From: HGM04593 sp045591315
Lineage (GTDB): Bacteria > Bacteroidota > Bacteroidia > Bacteroidales > Bacteroidaceae
Reading direction: 5' to 3'
DNA length: 64,000 nucleotides
Assembly (NCBI GenBank): GCA_045591315.1
Contig: JAZNSN010000081.1
Location: forward strand, 1-64,000
In this document: positions 35,105 through 44,744 of the stretch, in pieces
How positions within the stretch are numbered: position 1 is the first letter of the stretch
Layout: each line of letters opens with the position of its first letter
Made by a program: the position numbers and the translations under genes
Notes under the pieces: generated by a model
The model's input: the letters and a program-made list of their open reading frames with translations, nothing else
Told to the model about the DNA's origin: nothing
Databases searched by the model: none

Positions 35105-37426
35105 TCAATTATTCCTTTTTATCATCTCTACAGGGTTCTCGTTTGCAGCATGCCACGACAGCGACAGCTGCACTGCATACACAAAAGCAATCACCGCCAG
35201 TGCACCGGCAATATAAATCCATAGAGGCACACTGCAGCGCATCTGCGCAAGTGTCGAAAGCCACTGGCCGTTCAACCACACGGCAACCAGAACACCGCAC
35301 AATGTAGCCGGCAACACTATTCTCAAGAGCCTTGTTCCCAGAATCACAAGAACCTCGGCCGTCGATGCACCGCTCACTTTGCGCACTGCAATCTCTTTGC
35401 GGCGACGTACCATCTCACCTTGCAGATAACCGCACAAACCGATGAAAGCTATCAGCAGAACGACAGAGGCAACAACAACCATTCCGTCACGCATGCGTTT
35501 GACATGAGCGAATGCAATATCAATCCAGCTGCTGTAAGGTATAATCTTATACTTGTAGTAGCCATCGTACACCGATGCTATGGCTTCGTCAAGAGCCTTC
35601 ACATTCTCATCGTCAATCTCCTTCATCAGAATATTGTAAAGCACCACCACTCTGTATTCCGGAGCCAGATCGCTAAGGTAAGGTACTGTATGCAGTACAA
35701 TTGGCTCTGCCACACCGGTACTCATCATACGGTAGTCGGCAATGACACCCACAGTCTCAAATGGCACCATAGAACTGTCATATATGGTTTTACCTATGGG
35801 AGAGTCACTCCACCCGCGCATCTCGACATATTTCTCGTTTACTATAACCTTATCGGCAGCATCGTCCGGCAAGAAGTTCCGTCCCTGCACAATACTCATC
35901 TGCATCGACGGTATATAGTTCTCGTCAACAATATCCCAACGGCAAGAGAAGAGCAAGTTTCCTCCTTCATCGACACATGGCATTCCCGAATAGCCCGACA
36001 GGGGTGACGAAGACGACATTCCGGCATTCTCGACAAAAGGCAAGCTACGCAGTTTGTCGGCAACCACTCCAGCATCCTTAATCTCGGTCGATAGCTCAAG
36101 AGCCATCAGCCTGTCGAACTTATAGCCGTAATCGCTATTCATAATATAAGACACCTGTCTGTTGCTAACAAGAAGGAAAATGACAACCGCTACAGCCATT
36201 GTCACTTGCAGGAAGAGAAGTGACTTCTTCCACCATACCCTGTTGTCTCCGCCACGGCGGAAAGCATAGTCTATGCTTACAGCAGAGAATATTGCAGACG
36301 GAGCAATTCCGGCCACAGCGAAAGCCGACACACATACAGCCATAGGAATCCATATACGCTCCGGTGCAAACAAATCACTTACCCGATAGCCGAACAGGTC
36401 GTATATTTGGCCGTGCATGCTTGTTATGATAACAATAGCAATAAACAGAGAAGCAAGCAGAATCAGCAACGTCTCGGACAGCAACATGCCGAATATGGTT
36501 GAACGTGAAGCACCGTTACACTTCATGGTTGCAATAGTACGGCTGCGCTCGGCGAGCGAAGATATTGTCAGCAGCACATAATTGAGACAGGCCACAATGA
36601 GAGCGGCCAAAGCTATAGCCGAATATATCATCTGCATCTGCCTTACATCATTAGCGACAAATATTGTAGAAGCAAGCGGGACAAAATGGAATGTCTTCTG
36701 CCACTCCTTGCAATGCTCTTCAATGCCGTGCTTCCTTATAAACTCAGGCATTGCAGCCTCTACTTCTGCAATATCTGCACCCTCGCATAGTTTTATAAAC
36801 GTTGTATAGCTATCCTGACCGGTCCAAATCTCATCATCACTGTCATAGGGCAAATGCTCAAGAATATCAAAATCACCTATAGACTGGTTCACCGGCGGTG
36901 TTTCAAAGACACCGGCAACAACCAACGCTCCCAATTTCTTGCCCAGTGGCTCCTCATCGCCGAAATGCTTTTTGGCAAGACGCTCCGAAATCATCACTTC
37001 GTTTCCGGCAGCACCTTCGGCACTGAGTATCCTGTGAGGATCGCCGCTGATAACCCCGAAGTCAAGGACATCGAAAAGAGTGCTATTTGTCAACAATGCC
37101 TTGGCTGTCATAACATTCTCCGTATCGCCATAAAGCTTTTCTACATCAATGAAATGTACAGCAGACTCGACCTGGGGTATATCAGTGACAATATTAGGAG
37201 CAAACGGCTTTACCTGCTTCTCGGACATTCCGAACTGAGGAGATTTCACCCATACCTGATAGACCCTCTCCTTGTTGGGGAAGAAGTTATTGAACGAGAG
37301 ATTAAGTCCCACGTACGAGAACACGAGAAGCGCGACTGCAACACCCAATGACAAGGAGAGAACCCTTGCCGAAGAATTGCCGCGTCTCTTCAACAAATAG
37401 CGGAATGAATAATTGAATATTTGCAT
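35105..37426 (-). CDS. MacB/FtsX-type ABC transporter permease (third permease, divergent)
   Basis: 773 aa with the same layout: N-terminal helix (about 20-40), MacB_PCD periplasmic domain, helices at about 280-415 and 665-760, and the FtsX motif VRRRKEIAVRKVSGASTAEVLV. It differs more from the other three permeases than they do from each other, especially in the N-terminal 60 residues. The C-terminus AANENPVEMIKRNN matches the group. It lies between the ATPase and the fourth permease, with an 88-base gap downstream and 280 bases upstream. Confidence 0.92.
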   Translation of the reverse strand: MQIFNYSFRYLLKRRGNSSARVLSLSLGVAVALLVFSYVGLNLSFNNFFPNKERVYQVWVKSPQFGMSEKQVKPFAPNIVTDIPQVESAVHFIDVEKLYGDTENVMTAKALLTNSTLFDVLDFGVISGDPHRILSAEGAAGNEVMISERLAKKHFGDEEPLGKKLGALVVAGVFETPPVNQSIGDFDILEHLPYDSDDEIWTGQDSYTTFIKLCEGADIAEVEAAMPEFIRKHGIEEHCKEWQKTFHFVPLASTIFVANDVRQMQMIYSAIALAALIVACLNYVLLTISSLAERSRTIATMKCNGASRSTIFGMLLSETLLILLASLFIAIVIITSMHGQIYDLFGYRVSDLFAPERIWIPMAVCVSAFAVAGIAPSAIFSAVSIDYAFRRGGDNRVWWKKSLLFLQVTMAVAVVIFLLVSNRQVSYIMNSDYGYKFDRLMALELSTEIKDAGVVADKLRSLPFVENAGMSSSSPLSGYSGMPCVDEGGNLLFSCRWDIVDENYIPSMQMSIVQGRNFLPDDAADKVIVNEKYVEMRGWSDSPIGKTIYDSSMVPFETVGVIADYRMMSTGVAEPIVLHTVPYLSDLAPEYRVVVLYNILMKEIDDENVKALDEAIASVYDGYYKYKIIPYSSWIDIAFAHVKRMRDGMVVVASVVLLIAFIGLCGYLQGEMVRRRKEIAVRKVSGASTAEVLVILGTRLLRIVLPATLCGVLVAVWLNGQWLSTLAQMRCSVPLWIYIAGALAVIAFVYAVQLSLSWHAANENPVEMIKRNN

Positions 37427-37706
37427 TAGAAGCTGTTTAAAATTCAGTTCAATTGTTTAAGATGTCTCGCATACGCTCGGCATATTTTGTCCCGACGGAG
37501 CACTAATACTTTCATCTTTGCTCTTTTATCTTTGCTCTTTGTTCTGCAGGAACAAGCGTAACGCACTATTTGCCCGATAACCGTAAAATCATTGTAGCGA
37601 GGCAAAGACAAGGCTTGCGAAGTTACGAGGAGCACAGTTTACTAAATTGTAAATGAGCACCGCAGGAACAAGCATAACGCAGTATTTGCCCGATACAATG
37701 GTTTTA
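37427..37706. repeat. Intergenic region with a 35-bp direct repeat
   Basis: 280 bases between permease and ATPase genes, unusual in an otherwise tight cluster. A 35-bp sequence starting GCAGGAACAAGC and ending TTTGCCCGATA occurs at 37546-37580 and 37662-37696 (32 of 35 identical, 116-base period). TTTAC/GTAAA inverted repeats lie between. No ORF. Probably a dispersed intergenic repeat. Confidence 0.5.
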
Positions 37707-38387
37707 TTACAATTTGTTCGCCACATCCGTAACTACCTGACCATCGAACAGACATATAGTACGCGACGCATACTGCGCATCGTGTTGGGAGTGGGTAACC
37801 ATGATAATGGTAGTTCCTTCACGGTTTAGTTCCTGAAGAAGAAGCATAACTTCCTGTCCGTTCTTTGAATCGAGGTTACCGGTCGGCTCATCGGCAAGCA
37901 CAAGCTTGGGATTGGATATTACGGCACGCGCAATTGCCACACGCTGCTGCTGACCGCCGGATAGCTGCTGCGGAAAGTGTCCGGCACGGTGGGATATGTT
38001 CATGCGCTCAAGAATCTCGTTAACACGTTTCTTGCGTTCAGAGGCCTTCACGCCCATATATACAAGCGGAAGCTCGACATTCTCGAATACAGTCATTTCA
38101 TCAATAAGATTGAACGACTGGAACACAAAGCCTAAATTGCCTTTACGGAACTGGGTACGCTCTCTTTCACGCAAGTTGCCTACCTCTTTGTCAAGCAGGG
38201 TATATTTTCCGCCTGTCGGGTTATCAAGCAGGCCCAGGATATTGAGAAGCGTTGACTTTCCGCAACCTGAGGGGCCCATAACAGCAACGAACTCACCCTC
38301 TTTAACTTCAAAAGAAACACCGTTAAGAGCAATTGTCTCAATCTCTTCTGTAAAGAAACTCTTCTTTAAATTTTCTACTTTAAGCAT
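37707..38387 (-). CDS. MacB/LolD-type ABC transporter ATP-binding protein
   Basis: 226 aa. Walker A GPSGCGKSTLLN (residues ~38-49), Q-loop FVFQSFNLI, signature LSGGQQQRVAIARA, Walker B LVLADEPTGNLDS and H-loop MVTHSQHD. This is the subfamily that powers FtsX-type permeases (MacB, LolCDE, FtsEX). It is the only ATPase among four permease genes, so it must serve all of them, or they form more than one heterodimer. Confidence 0.96.
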   Translation of the reverse strand: MLKVENLKKSFFTEEIETIALNGVSFEVKEGEFVAVMGPSGCGKSTLLNILGLLDNPTGGKYTLLDKEVGNLRERERTQFRKGNLGFVFQSFNLIDEMTVFENVELPLVYMGVKASERKKRVNEILERMNISHRAGHFPQQLSGGQQQRVAIARAVISNPKLVLADEPTGNLDSKNGQEVMLLLQELNREGTTIIMVTHSQHDAQYASRTICLFDGQVVTDVANKL

Positions 38388-38497
38388 AATCGTATTTTTT
38401 AGTTATTAATATTAATTGTCTATTATCTTTTAATCTTACATTTTACACAATATGAATATATGCAGTCCGTCCAAAGGCAAGAATATCTTTATTATAC

Positions 38498-40939
38498 CTA
38501 CCTCGAAATAGCATCGACGGGATTCTCTTCCGCAGCACTCCACGAGCGTAGCGAAACGGTAACAATGGTAATTACAAGGATAACTCCTACCGCTAGGGCA
38601 TACACCCACCAAGACATTGACGTGCGATAGACATACTGCTGCATCCAACTATTGATGATGTAGTAGCTCACAGGTATTGCCACAGCCGAACAGAGAACCA
38701 CAATGTATAGGTATTTAAGGTTGAAGAACGCAAGTATCTCACCTACTGATGCCCCATGAACTCGACGTATGCCTATCTCGCGGCGGCGATACTGTGTTTC
38801 GAACAGTACAAGACCGAACACTCCAATAATTGAAATAATAATCGACAGGAACGAGAAGAGTGTGACAAGGGTCGAGAGTTTATCTTCTTTCTGATAGATA
38901 AATTCAATCTCATCATCAAAGAATCTTACATTGATATTCTCCGGCACAACATCGGGAGCAAAATCAACAATCGTTTGGTGTATGTACTCTCTTGCTTTCG
39001 TAATATCGGCACCCGCAACTGTACGTATATAAGCCCTACGAGGCAAGTCCCAGCCATATTGGCCAAAGACAATAAAGACATACGGTTTTATGGCGTTTTG
39101 GGCCGATTGGAAATCAAAATCCTCGCAAATGCCGACTACTTGTGTTTGCATGTTGCTGATATGACCTTGTATTTTACTCTCAGAAGAAATATTCATGTCT
39201 TTAGCAGCCTTCTCGTTGAATATCAATGCACCGGTCACCACCTCATTATCGGAGAGTATAAAATCACGGCCTTCGACAATGTCAATCCCCATTACCTGCA
39301 AGAAGTTCCACGATACCGGATACACTCTAAAGGTGACGTGTTGCCCATCTTCGGTCTTACGTGACCACTGTCTATCACCACCAGAAATGAACTCTCCCTG
39401 TCCCCAAGCAACATCTATAATTTGAGGATTCTGTTTGAGTTTATCCTCCAAGGCATTGCGTTTAGTATAGTCCATTGTAATACCATCCTCTTTTGTCCAG
39501 CCATAAGTTGCATCGTATGGTATTTCTACGGTCAAGATGTTTTCTTTGTCGAAGCCCATATCCCTTGTGAGCATATATTGATGCTGACGATAGATAAAGA
39601 GCGAGCAGATAATCAATGTAATGGAAATGAAATATTGCACACCTACAAGTGCATATCGCAAGATACGTCCGTACTTTGATGCAGAGAAGTCACCTTTGAT
39701 AACAAATGCAGGCGAGAATCCGGTAATATACCACGCGGGATATAGTGACACTACTACACCAAAAAGAATCAAGCCCAGAACGATAGCACCAGCCAATGAC
39801 CAATTCTCATTGATTGCAACTGAAGTCGAGATATACTCTTTAAGCGGTGTATCGGCAAACAGCACCACAATAACTGCTGCACCAAAAAGTGATACAAGAA
39901 TCAGCCCCATTGTCTCAAACAGAAAATTAAGACGTAGTTTTGCTGTTGGCGCACCGAAAACCTTATAATTATTGACAGCACGGATTCTGCTCGGAATCAA
40001 AGCAAAGAAGAAGTTTATAAAGTTGATAAACGAAATAACCAGAATCAATACGGCAATTGCAATGAGTGTATATGTTGTCGTACGGCTACCTGATATTCCA
40101 ATATTATGAGTATCCTCTGCAAAGAAAAGTTCATTGATAGGCATTAGGCGCGGTTTGATACGCGAAATCTGAACCTCAGTTTCCTGTTCATCCAGTCCTC
40201 TCTTTTGACAGTCATCAATAACGTACTGATACATTTTCGCCTCGGCATCCTCGCGCGAAGCACCTTCTCCCAGCAGTACATAGTACGGAGTACCCCAATT
40301 ACCCTCTTCTTCGGGTTTTGCTTTTGCCATATAGCAAAAACCATCAGACATGGCAATTGTAGATGGGCGTGGAAAGTCTTTGTAGATACCTACAACTGTA
40401 AATAGCAGTTCACTGTCGGCATTCCGGCCATAATGCAACTTATCTCCCACTGATATATTACATCCATTGGCAACACTCTCTGTAATGATAATGTCATATT
40501 CGGTATGGAATGACGAAGCACCGCCTGCAATAAACTCAAAAGGGTAAACCTCCAGCACCTCTGGTTCTGCCGCTCCGAATTTAATGACAAAATTCTCAAT
40601 AGAACCATTACGTTTGACAGATACATCTCCAGAGTAGTACATTGCATTCTGTAACTCGTAAATTGAACCACCTGCCTCAATCTCAGGACAAACGGAACAC
40701 ATTTCATCCGGTGTCTGACGGTTCCAGCTGAAATCCCAACTGCCGTCACCAATCCAAGACGGATGCTCCAAACGATATATACGCTCCGAGTTCTTGATTA
40801 CGCGGTTATATGACAGGTCAAACTTCACCTGCACTGCGATAAGATAGACCGCTGCAAAGGCCACCGCCATACCTAGTATGTTCAATACAGAAGAGGTAAT
40901 ATACCTTTTCAGTAAAATTATGAAGTTCCTTAGATACAT
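38498..40939 (-). CDS. MacB/FtsX-type ABC transporter permease (second permease)
   Basis: 813 aa. Very similar in layout and N-terminus (MYLRNFIILLKRYITSSVLN) to the neighbouring permease at 40952-43381, pointing to tandem duplication. N-terminal helix about 15-37, MacB_PCD domain, helix groups at about 290-425 and 700-800, and the FtsX motif TQYRRREIGIRRVHGASVGEIL. It begins 12 bases after the first permease. The C-terminus AAEENPVDAISR is typical. Confidence 0.93.
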   Translation of the reverse strand: MYLRNFIILLKRYITSSVLNILGMAVAFAAVYLIAVQVKFDLSYNRVIKNSERIYRLEHPSWIGDGSWDFSWNRQTPDEMCSVCPEIEAGGSIYELQNAMYYSGDVSVKRNGSIENFVIKFGAAEPEVLEVYPFEFIAGGASSFHTEYDIIITESVANGCNISVGDKLHYGRNADSELLFTVVGIYKDFPRPSTIAMSDGFCYMAKAKPEEEGNWGTPYYVLLGEGASREDAEAKMYQYVIDDCQKRGLDEQETEVQISRIKPRLMPINELFFAEDTHNIGISGSRTTTYTLIAIAVLILVISFINFINFFFALIPSRIRAVNNYKVFGAPTAKLRLNFLFETMGLILVSLFGAAVIVVLFADTPLKEYISTSVAINENWSLAGAIVLGLILFGVVVSLYPAWYITGFSPAFVIKGDFSASKYGRILRYALVGVQYFISITLIICSLFIYRQHQYMLTRDMGFDKENILTVEIPYDATYGWTKEDGITMDYTKRNALEDKLKQNPQIIDVAWGQGEFISGGDRQWSRKTEDGQHVTFRVYPVSWNFLQVMGIDIVEGRDFILSDNEVVTGALIFNEKAAKDMNISSESKIQGHISNMQTQVVGICEDFDFQSAQNAIKPYVFIVFGQYGWDLPRRAYIRTVAGADITKAREYIHQTIVDFAPDVVPENINVRFFDDEIEFIYQKEDKLSTLVTLFSFLSIIISIIGVFGLVLFETQYRRREIGIRRVHGASVGEILAFFNLKYLYIVVLCSAVAIPVSYYIINSWMQQYVYRTSMSWWVYALAVGVILVITIVTVSLRSWSAAEENPVDAISR

Positions 40940-40951
40940 GATTCTATTTTA

Positions 40952-43381
40952 TCATTTGTTTATTGCATCAACCGGATTGTCGTTTGCAGCCTTGTATGAA
41001 CATGCGGTAACTGTAAGCACCGTTATCAAGGCAACAAGGGAAATTGCAAGCAGATATATCCATAAGGCCATAGGTGCCTGATAGGTAAACTGCTCTGTCC
41101 AGTACTTTATTATCACAAACCCCAGCAACACCGCCACTAAGGAACACCCGGCCAGAACCTGAAGATATTTGCTGTTGAACATTGCCAATATGCTGCTTAC
41201 CGATGCACCATGCACACGGCGTATTCCAATCTCGCGCCGGCGATACTGTGTCTCAAAATGCACAAGGCCAAAGACTCCTATTATCGAAATCAATATCGAA
41301 AGCACCGTGAAGAGGATAATAAGTGAAGCCAGTTTGCTCTCTTTCTTGTAATTGCTCTCAAGTTCGGAGTCGAAGAATGAGATATCGTAACTATCGGCCG
41401 GCGCATCGGGCTCATACTCTGCAATTGTATTGGCTATGAACTCACGCACAGCAGTGACATCGGCATCCGGTGTTGTGCGCACATACATTTTGTTCATTAC
41501 ACGCCAAGGATACTTGCCGAAGATGTAGAATGCGAAAGGCTCAATATTGTACTGCATGGGGCGGAAATTGAAATCCTTGCATATACCTACCACCTCGGTA
41601 CCTGAACGGTGACCCGCAAAGACATCACCCACCTTCAAGCCAAGCTTGCGTGCAGCGTCCTCGTTGAATATATATGCACCGTTTGCATTGCATTCATCGC
41701 TGCTGAGGAAATCGCGTCCGTCAACTATATCAATCCCCATAAACCGCAGGAAATCCCATGAAACAGGATATACCTGGAAATATATGCTCTGGCCGTTGAA
41801 GTCGCGCCCCCACTGCATTCTCGACAAGTTTATGAATGAACCGTCGGCAAAAGTGACATCCTCTATTTGGGGATTCTTCATCAGGCTCCCGGCAAATGCG
41901 TCGCGCCTGCCGTAAGACAATCCATTCTCCGGGTCGTACGACTCGAATACCGTTCCGCCCGGCAGATGGTTTACTACAAGAAGATTGTTCTTGTTGAAGC
42001 CCATGTCATGTGTGAGCATATAATCGTATTGCCTATAGATAGAAAGCGAACAGATGACAAGCGTAATCGAGATAATATACTGTACTGCCACAAGTGTGTA
42101 GCGCAATCGTCTGCCCGGTGCAGTGGCCTGGAAACCGCCCATTACCATTGCCGGTGAGAAACGGGTAATGTACCACGCAGGGTATATGCTCACGACAATC
42201 CCTGTAACAAGAGCGACAACGGAGACAGCAACTGCAACATCTATATTGTCGCCAAAGGCCAATGACGTTGATATATGCTCAGTAAGCGATGTCTCCATGA
42301 ACACGCCTGTAATCACAGCCGCTCCGCAAAGAGCGACAAGCACAAGCCCCATGGTCTCAAAGACGAAGTTCAGGCGCAGAGTGAAAGATGATGCTCCGAA
42401 TACCTTGCAGGTATTTATGCTCTTTATGCGTACAGGAATAAGTGCAAAGAAGAAGTTTACGAAGTTTATGAGAGCAATGGCCATAATGAGCACAGCAATG
42501 GCAAAGAGCGTGTATGTAGTGGCCTTGTTGCCGGTTGCATGTGCAGAACCGCTGACATCTGTTGAAAAATAGAGTTCAGTGAGAGGATTCAGGCGCGGGT
42601 TGGCACGTTTGAGAAATTCGGCAATGTCTTCTTCACTTGCATTCTGGTGTCGAAGCCACCCTATGAGATTGTCTTTCATTTTCTCGCATACAGCATCGGG
42701 CGATGCCCCATTTCTCAATGTCAGGTAATAAGGGTCGTTCCAGTTGTTAGGATTGTGTTCCTCCTGTGGGGGCATGCCTCCCCAACCGTCACACGCGTCA
42801 AGAATGCTGGGCGATGCAGGATCCTTGCATATTGCAATTACCGTTGCGGTATTCTCCTCGCTTGCCTCACGGCCATAACATATTACATCACCTGCCGAAA
42901 TGTTGAATCTCCTTGCAGCAGACTCCTTCAGCACCAAAGTGGAATGGTCGAGGAAGTTGTCGAGCGAACCCTCGATTATCTCAATCCCGAAGATATCCAA
43001 TCCTTCACGTTCAGCCTCACACAAGTCGAAATATAGATACTCTATTCCCTTGTCACTCTTTCTTGAGTAATCGGAATTGATGTTGTAGTGTCCCGTTGGC
43101 CATATTGTAGCACTCTTCTCTATTTCAGGCACACCCTTGCAAAGGTCGTCGGGCAACTGACGTGCCCATGTGGTGCTCCAGTACCCCTCTTCGGCCCAGT
43201 GGGGATATTCAAGACGGTATATGTTGCCAGCATTGGGGATACCCTTGTTATATGAGAGGTCAAAATTTACCTGAACCATTATAAGATACACCGCTGCAAA
43301 AGCCACTGCCATACCGAATATGTTCAGTACAGAAGATATGGTGTACCTTTTAAGCAGTGTTATAAAATTCTTTATATACAT
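40952..43381 (-). CDS. MacB/FtsX-type ABC transporter permease (first permease)
   Basis: 809 aa. N-terminus MYIKNFITLLKRYTISSVLN and FtsX motif TQYRRREIGIRRVHGASVSSIL are almost the same as in the next gene, so the two are recent paralogues, perhaps forming a heterodimer. Periplasmic MacB_PCD domain between the first helix and the helix group at about 285-420; last group about 700-795. C-terminus AANDNPVDAINK. It follows the adaptor gene by 81 bases. Confidence 0.93.
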   Translation of the reverse strand: MYIKNFITLLKRYTISSVLNIFGMAVAFAAVYLIMVQVNFDLSYNKGIPNAGNIYRLEYPHWAEEGYWSTTWARQLPDDLCKGVPEIEKSATIWPTGHYNINSDYSRKSDKGIEYLYFDLCEAEREGLDIFGIEIIEGSLDNFLDHSTLVLKESAARRFNISAGDVICYGREASEENTATVIAICKDPASPSILDACDGWGGMPPQEEHNPNNWNDPYYLTLRNGASPDAVCEKMKDNLIGWLRHQNASEEDIAEFLKRANPRLNPLTELYFSTDVSGSAHATGNKATTYTLFAIAVLIMAIALINFVNFFFALIPVRIKSINTCKVFGASSFTLRLNFVFETMGLVLVALCGAAVITGVFMETSLTEHISTSLAFGDNIDVAVAVSVVALVTGIVVSIYPAWYITRFSPAMVMGGFQATAPGRRLRYTLVAVQYIISITLVICSLSIYRQYDYMLTHDMGFNKNNLLVVNHLPGGTVFESYDPENGLSYGRRDAFAGSLMKNPQIEDVTFADGSFINLSRMQWGRDFNGQSIYFQVYPVSWDFLRFMGIDIVDGRDFLSSDECNANGAYIFNEDAARKLGLKVGDVFAGHRSGTEVVGICKDFNFRPMQYNIEPFAFYIFGKYPWRVMNKMYVRTTPDADVTAVREFIANTIAEYEPDAPADSYDISFFDSELESNYKKESKLASLIILFTVLSILISIIGVFGLVHFETQYRRREIGIRRVHGASVSSILAMFNSKYLQVLAGCSLVAVLLGFVIIKYWTEQFTYQAPMALWIYLLAISLVALITVLTVTACSYKAANDNPVDAINK

Positions 43382-43462
43382 AGTTTTATTGTTTTATATG
43401 ATTGGAGAAACAGATATTATTATTAAATAATTCCAAAACCTTACGTATCTACTGCTGTATTT

Positions 43463-44731
43463 TCACTTCCCTTCTTTTAGAATAAGCACTTCATTGTCGC
43501 CGAAGTTGTCGTATGACGATGTTATGACCTTCTCGCCTTTTGAGAGACCGTCAAGGACCTCATAGAATCTGGGGTTCTGACGCCCGATGCGGATTTCGCG
43601 CCGATAGGCTTTTCCGCTAGCCTCATCGACAACATATATCCAACGTCCTCCGGTCTTTTGGAAGAACGCACCTCGCGGAATGTAAACAGCCTCTACCGGC
43701 TGGCCTAACTGAAGGTTCAGGTTATATGTCTGGCCGGTACGGATATTATCGGGCAACTCGCCGTTGAAAGTAAGGTCTATCTTGAACCTTCCTTCACGCA
43801 CTTCGGGATACACTTTCTTCAGCAGCATGTCATATCCTTTGTCCTGACGCATGAAGGATGCAGTCAGCCCGGTCACAACACGGTCAATGTAATGTTCGTC
43901 AACCATTGCGGTCACTTTATATGCCGAAAGGTCGTTTATCTGTCCTATTGCACCTCCCTGGCTCAGAGTCTGCCCTAAAACAACATTGAGCATGCCCACC
44001 TCTCCGTCTATCGGAGCCTTGACCCTGAGGTTGCCTACACGTTCACGTATAAGCTGCATGTTCAGCTGCATGGAACGGAGGTTCTCATCGAGCTGAGCCA
44101 CCTGAACAGTGCGGTAAAGCGAATCCTGCTTTTGACGCTCACGGACAAGGGAACGCCTGGCAAGAGCCAGTTCATAATCCTCCTTCGACTGCAGATAGGT
44201 CTCGCGGGCCACAAGTTCCTCCTTGAAGAGTTCCTTGTTTTGCTCATAGGCACGCATCTTACGGGCAACCTCAAGGTCGAGCTGCAGCATCTCCTGACGC
44301 AATGAAAGGCGTTCCTGCTCCATCGATATAAGAGTATTGCGCAGGATATTCTGCTTCTCGGCAAGGTCGGCTTCCGATTGCAGTATCTGCATCGACAGCT
44401 GCTTGTTCGTCATCTCAAGAATTACATCACCTGCCTTTACAGCCGTACCCTCCTCGGCTACAATACGCTCCACAACACCGCTTTCAAGAGGAGAAAGCTG
44501 CATGGTAGTTATAGGCTGCACCGTACCGCTGAGGCTCACGTAATCGTTAAACTCACCCTCTTCGACACTTGACACCATCAGAGTTGCTGTGTTAACACGC
44601 AATGTCGAAGCGTTTTCCTTCATAAGAAGCCACACAACAAGCACTGCCAACAACACTCCAAACAGATAAGGAAGGCTCTTCTTGCTCAATACGGCACGCC
44701 AGCCGGTTTTCTTTTCTAACTTTATATCCAT
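43463..44731 (-). CDS. HlyD/MacA-type periplasmic adaptor protein
   Basis: 422 aa. One N-terminal membrane helix (about 18-37, LPYLFGVLLAVLVVWLLM), beta-barrel/lipoyl half-motifs (VSLSGTVQPITTMQLSPLESGVVE and LRVKAPIDGEVGMLNV), and a long alpha-hairpin coiled coil (about 110-225) that docks on TolC. A membrane-proximal domain ends the chain. It bridges the inner-membrane permeases and the TolC channel encoded next to it (13 bases apart). Confidence 0.95.
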   Translation of the reverse strand: MDIKLEKKTGWRAVLSKKSLPYLFGVLLAVLVVWLLMKENASTLRVNTATLMVSSVEEGEFNDYVSLSGTVQPITTMQLSPLESGVVERIVAEEGTAVKAGDVILEMTNKQLSMQILQSEADLAEKQNILRNTLISMEQERLSLRQEMLQLDLEVARKMRAYEQNKELFKEELVARETYLQSKEDYELALARRSLVRERQKQDSLYRTVQVAQLDENLRSMQLNMQLIRERVGNLRVKAPIDGEVGMLNVVLGQTLSQGGAIGQINDLSAYKVTAMVDEHYIDRVVTGLTASFMRQDKGYDMLLKKVYPEVREGRFKIDLTFNGELPDNIRTGQTYNLNLQLGQPVEAVYIPRGAFFQKTGGRWIYVVDEASGKAYRREIRIGRQNPRFYEVLDGLSKGEKVITSSYDNFGDNEVLILKEGK

Positions 44732-44744
44732 AGTAATTTATATT

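Noticed and set aside
41169..41351. Small ORFs on the plus strand across the permease genes as separate genes
   Set aside because: All are shadows of intact minus-strand frames with strong family motifs.
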